Below, in pieces: positions 1 to 8,732 of a DNA stretch of 64,000 nt (position 1 is the stretch's first letter; the number at the start of each line of letters is the position of its first letter). The notes under the pieces were generated by a model. The model did not search any database. It saw only the letters and a program-made list of their open reading frames with translations, and was not told where the DNA came from. The translations under genes and the position numbers were made by a program. The DNA is from Acidobacteriota bacterium (lineage in GTDB: Bacteria > Acidobacteriota > Blastocatellia > Pyrinomonadales > Pyrinomonadaceae), in assembly GCA_019239425.1 (NCBI GenBank), contig JAFAZX010000097.1, positions 36,200 through 100,199 of the forward strand. The letters run 5' to 3'.

Positions 1-859
1 GGCCGACGCGCAGGCGACCTTCGAACGCGCGACGCTCGACTTCGAGCGCGCCAGGAGTCTCTACGCCGCCGAGAGCATGACCAAGACCGACTACGACGCA
101 GCGCGGTCGCAGTACGAAGCTTCGAAGGCGCGGCTCGATTCGGCGCGCAGCCAGTTGCAGGTGGCGCAGGCGCGCGTCTCGACGGCGCACGCGCAGACGG
201 GGCAGGCCGAGGCCAAGATTAAGACCGCGGCGGCCGTGCGCGAAGAGGCGGCGATTCCGCTCGGCGACACGGCGCTGAAGGCTCCCGTCAGTGCGGTCTT
301 GATCGAGCGCAAGGTCGAAGTCGGCGCGCTGGTCGGGGCCGGCACGCCGGGCTTCGTGCTGGCCGACCTGACGTTGGTGAAGGCCGCCTTCGGCGTCCCA
401 GACCTCGCGCTCCGGCAGGTCAAGTTGGGCGACGCACTGGCGCTCTCGACGGACGCCCTGCCCGGCGAAGAGTTCACGGGCCACGTCTCGCGCGTCTCGC
501 CCTCGGCCGACCCGACGAGCCGCGTCTTCGAAGTCGAGGTGACCATCCCCAACCAGCGCGGCCTGCTGAAGCCGGGCATGATTACCTCCATTCAAATGCA
601 GGAAGGCGCGCCGCAGGCGGCCGCGCCGGCCGTCCCCTTAACGGCCATCGTCCGCCCGAAGGAGAGTCCGGACGCCTACGCCGTCTACGTCGTCGAGGAG
701 CGCGCAGGCAGGCACTTCGCCCGCCTGCGCCGCGTCACGCTCGGAGAAGCGTTCGGCAACGCGGTCGTCCTGACGGACGGCGTCCGCGAAGGCGAACAGG
801 TCGTCACCACCGGCGCCACGCTCGTCTCGGACGGCGAGCAGGTGCAAGTGGTTCAGTAG
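1..859 (+). CDS. RND efflux periplasmic adaptor subunit (HlyD/MFP family), 5' partial
   Basis: The frame is open from base 2 to the TAG at 857-859, so the gene starts upstream of the window and about 285 C-terminal residues are seen. In this family the adaptor is a periplasmic protein that bridges an inner-membrane RND pump and an outer-membrane channel. Visible in order: an Ala/Gln/Arg-rich alpha-hairpin (around LDSARSQLQVAQARVSTA), the second lipoyl half-motif (LKAPVSAVLIERKVEVG), a beta-barrel ending near GLLKPGMITSIQM, and a membrane-proximal domain (TLGEAFGNAVVLTDGVREGE). The RND permease gene follows about 230 bases downstream on the same strand, which supports a pump operon. The substrate cannot be read from the sequence. 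Confidence 0.93.
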   Translation, partial: ADAQATFERATLDFERARSLYAAESMTKTDYDAARSQYEASKARLDSARSQLQVAQARVSTAHAQTGQAEAKIKTAAAVREEAAIPLGDTALKAPVSAVLIERKVEVGALVGAGTPGFVLADLTLVKAAFGVPDLALRQVKLGDALALSTDALPGEEFTGHVSRVSPSADPTSRVFEVEVTIPNQRGLLKPGMITSIQMQEGAPQAAAPAVPLTAIVRPKESPDAYAVYVVEERAGRHFARLRRVTLGEAFGNAVVLTDGVREGEQVVTTGATLVSDGEQVQVVQ

Positions 860-870
860 GTGAATGCGCG

Positions 871-1026
871 CCTTCTCGCTGGGAGCGCGGGACACCCTAC
901 AGCCCGCATGAGCGCGACAGCGCGAAGGCAGTGAGACTTGATATGCGAGTTGAGTTAAAGCGAAAGACGGTCAGCGTGCTGGCGCACGCTTGCGGGCTGT
1001 AGGGTGCCCGCGCTCCCAGCGAAAGG
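871..1026. repeat. MITE-like dispersed palindrome, family A, copy 1
   Basis: Between the adaptor and permease genes lies an element of about 155 bases with long terminal inverted repeats: 877-908 pairs with 991-1021 (core CGCTGGGAGCGCGGG), with one unpaired base in the left arm. The interior has a small hairpin, AGCGTGC...GCACGCT, at about 973-990. A second copy with the same arms and a similar interior is at 25800-25956. No ORF lies in it. It could be a non-autonomous mobile element or a structured RNA element read within the efflux transcript. The rest of the 860-1086 gap holds only the permease ribosome-binding region (GTGAGG near 1075). Confidence 0.75.
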
Positions 1027-1086
1027 GAGCGTCTGACCACGAACCGTTCTAACGGCCAACAGCTAATAGCTAATAGTGAGGTAACC

Positions 1087-4000
1087 ATGTCCCACGGAAA
1101 AAGCGACAGCGAGATGATTAAGGGCACGCACAACACGGCGCGCTTCTTCGTCGAGACGCGCCACGTCTCCTGGGTGCTGCTCGCGGCGACGTGCCTGTGG
1201 GGCGTCTACGCGTACTTCACGATGCCGCAGCGCAAAGACCCCGACATCCAGGTGCGGCAGGCCGTCGCGCTCGTGCCGTGGCCCGGCGCCTCGGCCGAGC
1301 GCGTCGAGCAGCTCGTCACCAAGAAGGTCGAGGAGCAGATGGCCGCCAACTCGAAGGTGACGAAGATCGAGTCCATCTCGCGCACGGGTCTGGCGGTCGT
1401 CTACGTCGAGCTGGACGAGAAGCTGAAGGAGACGGGGAAGGAGTTCGACGACATCAAGCTCAAGCTCGACTCCATCCACAACCTGCCGCAGGGCGCCGGC
1501 CCCATCAACTTCGTCAAGGACTTCGGCGACACGGCGGCGCTCATGCTCACCGTCGCCGGCCCGCCCGTCGGCGCGGAGGAGCTGGAGCCGCGCGCCCGCG
1601 AGCTGCAGAAGAGAATCGAGCAGGCGCGCGCGCAGGGCGCGGACGGCGGGCGCAGGTTCACGCTCGTCTCCAACCTGCCGCAGGGCGGCCAGGCGCGCAT
1701 CCTCGACAAGCTGAGCGAGATGTTCCTCGGCTTCGTCAGAGAGAAGGGCTTCGCGCGCGACGTGCGCCTCGTCCAGGGCGGCGGCTTCTTCGGCTTCGAC
1801 GGCGCTTCGGAGGCGAGCGACGAAGAGCTGCTGGCCTGCGTCCGCGAGTTCACCGCCGAGAAGTTGCAGGCGGCCGAGTTCCACCCGGACGCCTGGCCGC
1901 CGGTCGTCGTCCGCGACCCCGCGGAGACGCTGGCGCGCCTGATGACCGTGGCCGGCGACAAGTACAGCTACCGCGAGCTGGACGACTTCACCGACCGCAT
2001 CGAGAAGACTTTGAAGCTCATCCCGCAGGTTTCAAAGGTCAGCCGCTCGGGTCTCCTGAACGAGAGCGTCTTCCTCTTCTACTCGCAGGAGCGCCTCGCG
2101 GCTTACGGCCTCCAGCCCGCGAAGCTCGACGACGTGCTCGGCGCGCGCAACATCTCCGCGTCGGGTGGGCAGGTCAACGTCGAGGGTAAGAACGTGACCA
2201 TCTCGCCCTCGGGCGAGTTCAAGAGCGAGGGCGAGATCGGCGACACGTTGATTCCGACGGGCGCGGGCCGCTCGGTCTACCTGCGCGACATCGCGGACGT
2301 GGTGCGCGGCTACGACGTGCCGGCGCGCTACCTGAACTACTTCAACTGGCGCGACGCGGAAGGGAACTGGCACCGCAGCCGCGCCATCACGCTCTCGGTG
2401 CAGATGCGCTCGGGCGAGCAGATCGACAAGTTCGGCGCGGCCGTGGACGAGACGCTCGCGGGGCTGAAGAAGCAACTGCCCGCCGACCTCATCTACGCGC
2501 GCACCTCCGACCAGCCCCTGCAGGTCGAGGAGAGCATCGACCTCTTCATGAAGAGTCTGTACGAGGCGATCTTCCTCGTCGTCGTCGTGGCGCTCGTCGG
2601 CTTCTGGGAGTGGCGGTCGGCGCTCTTGATGGCGCTCGCCATCCCGATTACGCTCGCGATGACGTTCGGGATGATGAAGGTGCTCGGGATCGACCTGCAA
2701 CAGATTTCCATCGCCACGCTCATCATCGCTCTGGGCCTGCTGGTGGACGACCCCGTGGTGGCGGGCGACGCCATCAAGCGCGACCTCGCGCTCGGACACC
2801 CCTCGGTCGTCTCGGCGTGGCTCGGGCCGACGAAGCTCGCCACGGCGATTCTCTACGCGACGATCACGAACATCGTCGCCTACCTGCCGTTCCTGATGAT
2901 CAGCGGCTCGATGGGCGAGTTCATCTACAGCCTGCCCATCGTGCTCACGTGCTCGCTCGTCGCCTCGCGCGTCGTCTCGATGACCTTCATCCCGCTCCTG
3001 GCCTACTACCTGCTCAGGCCGAAGGCCGAGAAGACAATCAAAGAGAGACGCAAGAGCGGCTTCGCGGCCGTTTACTATAAAGTCGGCACGCGGGCCATCG
3101 AGTACCGCTGGCGGACGCTGGGCGCTTCGCTCGTCGTCCTCGTCCTGGGCGGCGTCATCATGAGCCAGCTCAAGACGCAGTTCGTGCCCAAAGACCTCTC
3201 GTACCTGTCCTACGTGGACGTGTGGCTCCCCGAGGACGCGCCCGCCTCCGCGACCAACGAGGCGGCGGCGCGCGCCGAAGAGGTCATCCGCGAGACCGTC
3301 GCCGAGTACGAAAAGCACCACGCGTCCGAAGGGGGCGCCGAGGGTGAGGGGCAGGGGATGTTGAAGTCCCTGACGACCTTCGTCGGCGGCGGCGGGCCGC
3401 GCTTCTGGTTCTCGGTCGCGCCGGAGCTGCAACAGCAGAACTACGCGCAGATCATCATCCAGGTCAAAGACAAGCACGACACGTCGCACCTGATCGAGCC
3501 CTTGCAGGCGGCCCTCTCGTCGCAGATTCCGGGCGCGCGCATCGACGTGCGCCAGTTGGAGTCGGGCAAGGCGGTCGGCCTGCCCGTCCAGATTCGTCTG
3601 ACCGGCGAAGACATCGCGACGCTGCGCGACCTCGCCGAGCGGACGAAGTCGATCCTCGAAGGCACCGGCCTGGCCGAGCGCGTCCGCGACGACTGGGGCG
3701 GCGAGAGCTTCGCCGTGAAGCTGCAGACCGACCCCGACCGCGCGGCCCTCTCGGGGCTTTCAAACCTGGACGTGGCGGCGGCCTCGTCCGCGGCGACCTA
3801 CGGCTCGCGCGTGACCTCCCTGCGCGAGGGCGACAAGGAGATTCCCGTCGTCGCGCGGCTCCGGATGGAGGAGCGGGCGCAGCTCGGCGACCTGCAGAAC
3901 CTCTACGTCTACTCCTCGCAGGGGCAGCAGAAGGTGCCGCTCCGTCAGGTGTCGCAGACCGAGTACGGGATGCAGGCGGAGAAGGTGCGCGCCCGCAACC

Positions 4001-4728
4001 AGTTCCGCACCATCACGGTCTCGACCTCGCCGACGGCCGGGCACCTCGCCTCGGAGGTGATGGCGAAGGCGCGCGCGCAGTTGAAGGAGTTGGAGGCGAC
4101 GCTCCCCGCCGGCTACCGTCTGGAGATCGGCGGCGAGGAAGAAGACCAGGTCAAAGGTTTCCGCGACCTGACCATCGTGCTCGGGATTTCGGTCGTGATG
4201 ATCTTCCTGGCGCTCGTCTTCCAGTTCAAGAACGCCGTCAAGCCGTTCATCGTCTTCGCGGCGGTGCCGTACGGGATGGTCGGGGCCTTAGCGGCGCTGT
4301 GGGTGATGGGCGCGCCCTTCGGCTTCATGGCCTTCCTCGGCGTCGTGAGCCTGGTGGGCGTCATCGTCAGCCACATCATCGTCCTCTTCGACTTCATCGA
4401 GGAGAAGCACGCCGAGGGCGAGCCGCTCGTCGAGGCGCTGCTGGACGCGGGCATCATGCGCCTGCGGCCGGTGCTCATCACGGTGGGCGCGACCGTGATC
4501 GCCTTGTTCCCGCTCGCCTCGCACGGCGGGCCGCTCTGGGAGCCGATGTGCTACGCGCAGATCGGCGGCCTGTGCGCCGCGACCTTCATCACGCTGCTGC
4601 TCGTGCCGGTGCTCTACAGCATCTTCGTGCTCGACCTGAAGCTGGTGAAGTGGGAGACGGCCGAAGTGCACAAGTCAGAACCACCCGCGGTAGCGAGTGG
4701 CGCGTTGCAACACGAGGCCATCGGGTGA
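1087..4728 (+). CDS. RND-family efflux permease (AcrB/HAE1-like)
   Basis: A proton-driven inner-membrane exporter of 1213 residues that would act with the adaptor upstream. An N-terminal TM helix (about 25-45) is followed by the first periplasmic domain, a TM block about 490-650, a second periplasmic domain about 670-1020 and a final TM block about 1030-1190. The proton-relay acidic pair of TM4 is present in LLVDDPVVAGDAIKRD (D554, D555). The protein is longer than the usual 1030-1060 residues. About 115 extra residues sit in the first periplasmic domain between two similar strands (MLTVAG near 155 and LMTVAGD near 280). The last ~18 residues (from KSEPPAVASGALQ) are encoded inside a palindromic repeat. 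Start ATG 1087 has GTGAGG upstream. Substrate class (drug or lipophile versus other) is not determined. Confidence 0.95.
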   Translation: MSHGKSDSEMIKGTHNTARFFVETRHVSWVLLAATCLWGVYAYFTMPQRKDPDIQVRQAVALVPWPGASAERVEQLVTKKVEEQMAANSKVTKIESISRTGLAVVYVELDEKLKETGKEFDDIKLKLDSIHNLPQGAGPINFVKDFGDTAALMLTVAGPPVGAEELEPRARELQKRIEQARAQGADGGRRFTLVSNLPQGGQARILDKLSEMFLGFVREKGFARDVRLVQGGGFFGFDGASEASDEELLACVREFTAEKLQAAEFHPDAWPPVVVRDPAETLARLMTVAGDKYSYRELDDFTDRIEKTLKLIPQVSKVSRSGLLNESVFLFYSQERLAAYGLQPAKLDDVLGARNISASGGQVNVEGKNVTISPSGEFKSEGEIGDTLIPTGAGRSVYLRDIADVVRGYDVPARYLNYFNWRDAEGNWHRSRAITLSVQMRSGEQIDKFGAAVDETLAGLKKQLPADLIYARTSDQPLQVEESIDLFMKSLYEAIFLVVVVALVGFWEWRSALLMALAIPITLAMTFGMMKVLGIDLQQISIATLIIALGLLVDDPVVAGDAIKRDLALGHPSVVSAWLGPTKLATAILYATITNIVAYLPFLMISGSMGEFIYSLPIVLTCSLVASRVVSMTFIPLLAYYLLRPKAEKTIKERRKSGFAAVYYKVGTRAIEYRWRTLGASLVVLVLGGVIMSQLKTQFVPKDLSYLSYVDVWLPEDAPASATNEAAARAEEVIRETVAEYEKHHASEGGAEGEGQGMLKSLTTFVGGGGPRFWFSVAPELQQQNYAQIIIQVKDKHDTSHLIEPLQAALSSQIPGARIDVRQLESGKAVGLPVQIRLTGEDIATLRDLAERTKSILEGTGLAERVRDDWGGESFAVKLQTDPDRAALSGLSNLDVAAASSAATYGSRVTSLREGDKEIPVVARLRMEERAQLGDLQNLYVYSSQGQQKVPLRQVSQTEYGMQAEKVRARNQFRTITVSTSPTAGHLASEVMAKARAQLKELEATLPAGYRLEIGGEEEDQVKGFRDLTIVLGISVVMIFLALVFQFKNAVKPFIVFAAVPYGMVGALAALWVMGAPFGFMAFLGVVSLVGVIVSHIIVLFDFIEEKHAEGEPLVEALLDAGIMRLRPVLITVGATVIALFPLASHGGPLWEPMCYAQIGGLCAATFITLLLVPVLYSIFVLDLKLVKWETAEVHKSEPPAVASGALQHEAIG

Positions 4729-4761
4729 CAAAGGGCCACCCGCTACCGCGGGTGGTTCTGA
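4675..4761. repeat. Palindromic repeat overlapping the permease 3' end
   Basis: Arms 4675-4700 and 4736-4761 are 26-base inverted repeats with a single mismatch (core ACCACCCGCGGTAGCG and its complement), separated by 35 bases. The permease stop codon (4726-4728) lies in the loop, so the left arm is translated as the permease C-terminus. No T-run follows, so it is not a classic intrinsic terminator. It resembles REP-type dispersed palindromes; no other copy was found in this window. Confidence 0.8.
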
Positions 4762-4795
4762 CCCTTATTGCAAAGCCGGTGGGAGGTTGAAGAGA

Positions 4796-6448
4796 ATGAG
4801 ACTGCTGAGACGTTCGGCACCGACGAAAGATAAGAAGCGCGTCGTCATCCTCGGCGGCGGGTTCGCAGGGCTGTACACGGCGCGGTACCTGGAGAGGGCG
4901 CTGGGGCGGCGCGGGGACTTCGAGGTCGTCCTCGTCAACAAGGAGAACTACTTCGTCTTCCAGCCGATGCTGGCCGAGGTCGTCTCCGGCGCCGTCGGCG
5001 TCACCGACGCCGTCAGCCCCATCCGCCGCCTGCTGCCGCGGACGGAGCTGCACGTGCGCGAGGTCGAGTCCGTCGACCTGAAGGCGCGCACCGTGACGAC
5101 CGCGCCGGGCTTTCAGCCGCACCCGCACGTCCTACGTTACGACCACCTCGTGCTCGCGCTCGGCAACGTGACGGACTTCCGCGGGCTGCGCGGTCTGCCC
5201 GAGCACGCCCTGCCCTTCAAGAACCTCGGCGACGCGCTGCGCCTCCGCAACCACGTCATCCACGCGCTCGAAGAGGCGGCCATCGAAGAAGACTACGAGC
5301 TGCGCCGCCGCCTGCTCACCTTCGTCGTCGCGGGCGGGGGCTTCTCGGGCGTCGAGGTCGTGGCCGAGCTGAACGACTTCGTGCGCGAGGCGGCGCGCAG
5401 CTACCGCCAGCTCAACGAGTCGGACATCCGCGTCGTGCTCCTGCACGCGGGCGCGCGCATCCTGCCGGAGGTCACGGAGCGCCTCGGCCTCTTCGCGCAG
5501 AAGGTTCTGCGCCGGCGCAAGGTCGAGATTCACCTGAACACGCGGCTCCGGGCGGCGACGGGCACCGAGGCCATCTTGCAGGACGGCCGGCGCATCCCGA
5601 CGCGGACGCTCGTCTCGACCGTGCCGTCCTCGCCGCACCCGATAGTCGAAAGCCTCGACCTGCCGCGCAACGAGGCGGGCCGCCTGCTGGCGAACTCGTT
5701 CCTCGAAGTCGAGGGGGCCGAAGGACTCTGGGCGCTCGGCGACAACGCGCTCGTCCCCCTGGCGGGCGGACGGGGGAGCAGCCCGCCGACGGCGCAGCAC
5801 GCCATCCGTCAAGCCAGGGCCGCCGCGCACAACATCGTCGCGAGCATCCGCGGCGGAGAGCGGCGCGCGTTCGACTTCAAAGACCTCGGCAAGATGGGCG
5901 CGCTCGGCCACCGCTCGGCCGTGGCGGAAGTGTTGGGCGTGCCCGTCTCCGGCCTCCCCGCGTGGCTTCTGTGGCGCGCGGTCTATCTGATGAAGCTGCC
6001 GGGCTGGGGGCGGCGTCTGCGGGTCGCGGCGTCGTGGGCGCTCGACGTGCTGCTGCCGGCCGAGCTGGCGCAGTTGAAGCTGGACGACTCGGTGAAACTC
6101 GCACGCGAGCACTTCGAGCCGGGGGAGGAGGTCTTCGTTCAGGGCGACCTCGGTGACCGCGTTTATATAATCACGAAGGGGCGCGCGGAGGTGCTTCGTC
6201 AGGAGGGCGGCCGGACGCTGCGGCTGGCCGAACTGGGGCCGGGCGAGTACTTCGGCGAGATGGCCGTGCTCGGCGACACGACGCGCAACGCGACCGTCCG
6301 CTCGGTCGAAGCTCTGGACGTGGTCGCCCTGCCGAAGCGCGAGTTCATGCTCGTCACCTCGAACCTGCCCGACGCGCGGCAGAGGTTCGGCGAAGTCATC
6401 AGGCGGCGCCGCCGCGCGACGGCGCTCGCGTTCGGCCAGCGGGCTTAG
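4796..6448 (+). CDS. Type II NADH dehydrogenase-like FAD oxidoreductase fused to a cyclic-nucleotide-binding domain
   Basis: A predicted 550-residue membrane-associated NAD(P)H:quinone oxidoreductase. The N-terminal FAD-binding Rossmann motif is VVILGGGFAGLY (about 16-27). A second dinucleotide motif, FVVAGGGFSGVEVV, at about 176-189 would bind NAD(P)H. The NDH-2 core ends near residue 430 in an amphipathic region (WLLWRAVYLMKLPGWGRR). A cyclic-nucleotide-binding-like domain follows (about 435-545: FEPGEEVFVQGDLGDRVYII, then LGPGEYFGEMAVLGD and RNATVRS), so quinone reduction might be gated by a nucleotide or small ligand. The frame is open from 4697, but ATG 4796 is preferred because GGGAGG precedes it and upstream codons come from the palindrome. 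Whether the C-terminal domain binds cAMP is unknown. Confidence 0.9.
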   Translation: MRLLRRSAPTKDKKRVVILGGGFAGLYTARYLERALGRRGDFEVVLVNKENYFVFQPMLAEVVSGAVGVTDAVSPIRRLLPRTELHVREVESVDLKARTVTTAPGFQPHPHVLRYDHLVLALGNVTDFRGLRGLPEHALPFKNLGDALRLRNHVIHALEEAAIEEDYELRRRLLTFVVAGGGFSGVEVVAELNDFVREAARSYRQLNESDIRVVLLHAGARILPEVTERLGLFAQKVLRRRKVEIHLNTRLRAATGTEAILQDGRRIPTRTLVSTVPSSPHPIVESLDLPRNEAGRLLANSFLEVEGAEGLWALGDNALVPLAGGRGSSPPTAQHAIRQARAAAHNIVASIRGGERRAFDFKDLGKMGALGHRSAVAEVLGVPVSGLPAWLLWRAVYLMKLPGWGRRLRVAASWALDVLLPAELAQLKLDDSVKLAREHFEPGEEVFVQGDLGDRVYIITKGRAEVLRQEGGRTLRLAELGPGEYFGEMAVLGDTTRNATVRSVEALDVVALPKREFMLVTSNLPDARQRFGEVIRRRRRATALAFGQRA

Positions 6449-6461
6449 GCGGGAGGACTCG

Positions 6462-7154
6462 ATGAAGGTTATCGGCTTGATCGGCGGGATGAGCTGGGAG
6501 TCTTCGGCGGAATACTACCGGCTCATCAACCGGGGCGTGAGGTCGCGTCTGGGCGGGCAGCACTCGGCGCGCTCGCTGATGTACAGCGTGGACTTCCAGG
6601 AGATAGAGGTCTTGCAGCGCGAGGGGCGTTGGGCCGAGGCCGCGCGCGAGATGGCGGAGTGCGCCATGCGGCTTGAGCGGGGCGGCGCCGACTTCGTCGT
6701 GCTTTGCACCAACACGATGCACAAGCTGGCCCCGGCCATCGAGGAGGCCGTCCGCATCCCGCTCGTCCACATCGCCGACGCGACCGCCGCGGCGGTATTG
6801 CGCGCAGGGGTGAGGCGCGTGGGGTTGCTCGGGACGAGGTACACGATGGAGGAGGACTTTTACAAGGGGCGGCTGGCGGAGCGCCACGGCCTCGAAGTGC
6901 TGACGCCCGACGAGGCGGGGCGCAGGATTGTTCACGACGTGATATACGACGAGCTGTGCCGGGGCGAGGTGCTTGAGGAGTCGAGGCGGGCTTACCTGCG
7001 CGTCATGGAGTCTCTGGCCGGACGCGGGGCGGAAGGAATTATTTTGGGCTGCACGGAGATAGGGCTTTTAATTAAGCCGCAGGACACGGGCCTCCCCCTG
7101 TTCGACACGACGGGGCTGCACGCCGAAGAGGCGGTCAGGCTGGCGTTGGAATAA
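6462..7154 (+). CDS. Aspartate/glutamate racemase family protein
   Basis: A predicted cytosolic PLP-independent racemase of 230 residues, normal for the aspartate racemase group. It opens with the family motif IGLIGGMSWESS. The two catalytic cysteines expected for the two-base mechanism are C82 in VVLCTNTMH and C197 in ILGCTEIGLL. The start ATG 6462 lies 13 bases after the oxidoreductase stop, with GGGAGG just upstream, so the two genes are probably co-transcribed. Substrate (Asp, Glu or another amino acid) is not determined; hydantoin-racemase-like relatives share the same fold. Confidence 0.9.
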   Translation: MKVIGLIGGMSWESSAEYYRLINRGVRSRLGGQHSARSLMYSVDFQEIEVLQREGRWAEAAREMAECAMRLERGGADFVVLCTNTMHKLAPAIEEAVRIPLVHIADATAAAVLRAGVRRVGLLGTRYTMEEDFYKGRLAERHGLEVLTPDEAGRRIVHDVIYDELCRGEVLEESRRAYLRVMESLAGRGAEGIILGCTEIGLLIKPQDTGLPLFDTTGLHAEEAVRLALE

Positions 7155-7190
7155 CTAAAGCAGTTGTCACTTGAGTTAGCATGAAGATGA

Positions 7191-7281
7191 TTAACCACAG
7201 AGACACAGAGACACAGCCAGGAACACGGCTAGAAGCATCAAGCTGTGTTCTTAAGCTGTGTCTCTGTGTCTCTGTGGTTAA
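7191..7281. repeat. Dispersed palindrome, family B (CACAGAGACACAG), copy 1
   Basis: Arms 7191-7217 and 7255-7281 are a perfect 27-base inverted repeat (ends TTAACCACAGAGACACAG) with a 37-base spacer. Copies with the same arms lie at 46813-46890 and 60168-60242. It sits between the racemase gene and cydA. The arms are repeats of ACAGAG/CACAG and lack a T-run, so a terminator role is not obvious. Confidence 0.85.
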
Positions 7282-7334
7282 TTCCTTCTCAGTTATACCC
7301 AACTCTCATAGAGAAGAGTGCGAGGGCTTGAACA

Positions 7335-8717
7335 GTGGATGACGCGCTGACGATACACAGGCTGCATTTCGCGTTCACGATTACGTACCACTACCTCTTC
7401 CCGCAGTTGACGATGGGGCTGGCGCCGCTCGTCGTCGTCTTCAAGTCGCTGGCGCTGTGGAAGGGGGACGAGCGTTACAACCGGGCGGCGCGCTTCTGGG
7501 CCAAAATCTTCGCCGTCAACTTCCTCTTCGGCGTCGTGACGGGCATCCCGATGGAGTTCCAGTTCGGGACGAACTGGGCGCGGTTCTCGCAGTTCTCCGG
7601 CGGCGTCATCGCCACCGCGCTGGCGATGGAGGGCGTCTTCGCCTTCTTCCTCGAATCGTCTTTCCTGGGCCTGTTCCTGTTCGGCGAGAAGCGCTTCGGG
7701 CAGAGGGTGCACTGGCTCGCGGCCTTCATGGTCTTCGCGGGCTCGTGGCTGTCGGGCTACTTCATCATCGTGACGGACGCGTGGATGCAAAGGCCCGTCG
7801 GGTTCGAGCTCGCCGCGGACGGGACGGCGCACCTCGTGAGCTTTTGGGCCTTGCTCTTCAACGAGTGGGCCTTCTGGCAGTACGTGCACAACATGGGCGG
7901 GGCGCTCGTCACGGGCTCGTTCGTGATGGCGGCCGTCGGCGCCTTCTACCTCCTCTCAAGGCGGCAGGAGGAGTACGGGCGGCTCTTCCTGAAGGTCGGC
8001 GTGACGGCGGCCGTCGCCGCCTCGTGCTTCCAACTCTTCCCCTCGGGCGACCGTCACGGCAAGCTGATTGCGGAACACCAGCCGGCGACGCTCGCCGCGA
8101 TGGAATGTCTCTTTCGCACGCAGCCCGGCGCCCCCCTGGTTCTGGTCGGGCAGCCCAACGTCGCCGAGCAGAAGCTCGACAATCCCATCCACGTCCCGAA
8201 GGCGCTCAGCTTCCTGACGTATCAACATTGGGAGGCCGAGGTCAAAGGGCTCGACGCGTTCCCGCGCGACCGCTGGCCCGACAACATCCCCCTGCTCTAC
8301 TACAGCTATCACATCATGGTGGGCCTGGGTTCGATCTTCATCGCCGTCACTTCCGTCGCGGCCTTCCTCCTGTGGCGGCAGAGGCTCTACGGCGCGCGCT
8401 GGATGCTGTGGATTCTCATGCTGAGCTTCCCGTTCCCGTACATCGCGAACACAGCCGGGTGGATGACGGCGGAGCTGGGGCGGCAGCCGTGGCTCGCCTA
8501 CGGTCTGATGAGGACTTCGGAGGGCTTCTCGCCGACGGTCTCCTCGGGCAACGGACTCTTCACGCTCATCGGCTTCATGGGGATGTACTTCGTGATGGGC
8601 GTGCTCTTCCTCTTCCTGATGTGGCGCGAGGTCGGGCACGGCCCCGGCTTCCTCGACGGGCACGAGTCTAAGACTCCGCCGTCGGCGCGGATACTTCCCG
8701 AAGGCGCGGGCGCTTGA
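7335..8717 (+). CDS. cydA: Cytochrome bd ubiquinol oxidase subunit I
   Basis: The catalytic subunit of the bd-type quinol oxidase, which oxidises quinol and reduces O2 in the inner membrane without pumping protons. It has 460 residues and several TM helices. H19, in FAFTITYHYLFPQ, matches the conserved N-terminal haem ligand. The conserved GRQPW motif is present near residue 382, and AEHQPATLAAMECLF matches the conserved loop after TM5. The quinol-binding loop is short, as in the CydA group without the long Q-loop insert. Start is GTG 7335 with GAGGG eight bases upstream; there is no in-frame ATG nearby. cydB follows 15 bases after the stop. Confidence 0.97.
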   Translation: MDDALTIHRLHFAFTITYHYLFPQLTMGLAPLVVVFKSLALWKGDERYNRAARFWAKIFAVNFLFGVVTGIPMEFQFGTNWARFSQFSGGVIATALAMEGVFAFFLESSFLGLFLFGEKRFGQRVHWLAAFMVFAGSWLSGYFIIVTDAWMQRPVGFELAADGTAHLVSFWALLFNEWAFWQYVHNMGGALVTGSFVMAAVGAFYLLSRRQEEYGRLFLKVGVTAAVAASCFQLFPSGDRHGKLIAEHQPATLAAMECLFRTQPGAPLVLVGQPNVAEQKLDNPIHVPKALSFLTYQHWEAEVKGLDAFPRDRWPDNIPLLYYSYHIMVGLGSIFIAVTSVAAFLLWRQRLYGARWMLWILMLSFPFPYIANTAGWMTAELGRQPWLAYGLMRTSEGFSPTVSSGNGLFTLIGFMGMYFVMGVLFLFLMWREVGHGPGFLDGHESKTPPSARILPEGAGA

Positions 8718-8732
8718 GAGGGGGAAGCGTAG

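Noticed and set aside
7191..7281. Family B palindrome as an intrinsic terminator
   Set aside because: The stem is long but lacks a following T-run, and one copy lies at the 5' end of a gene, so termination is not its general role.
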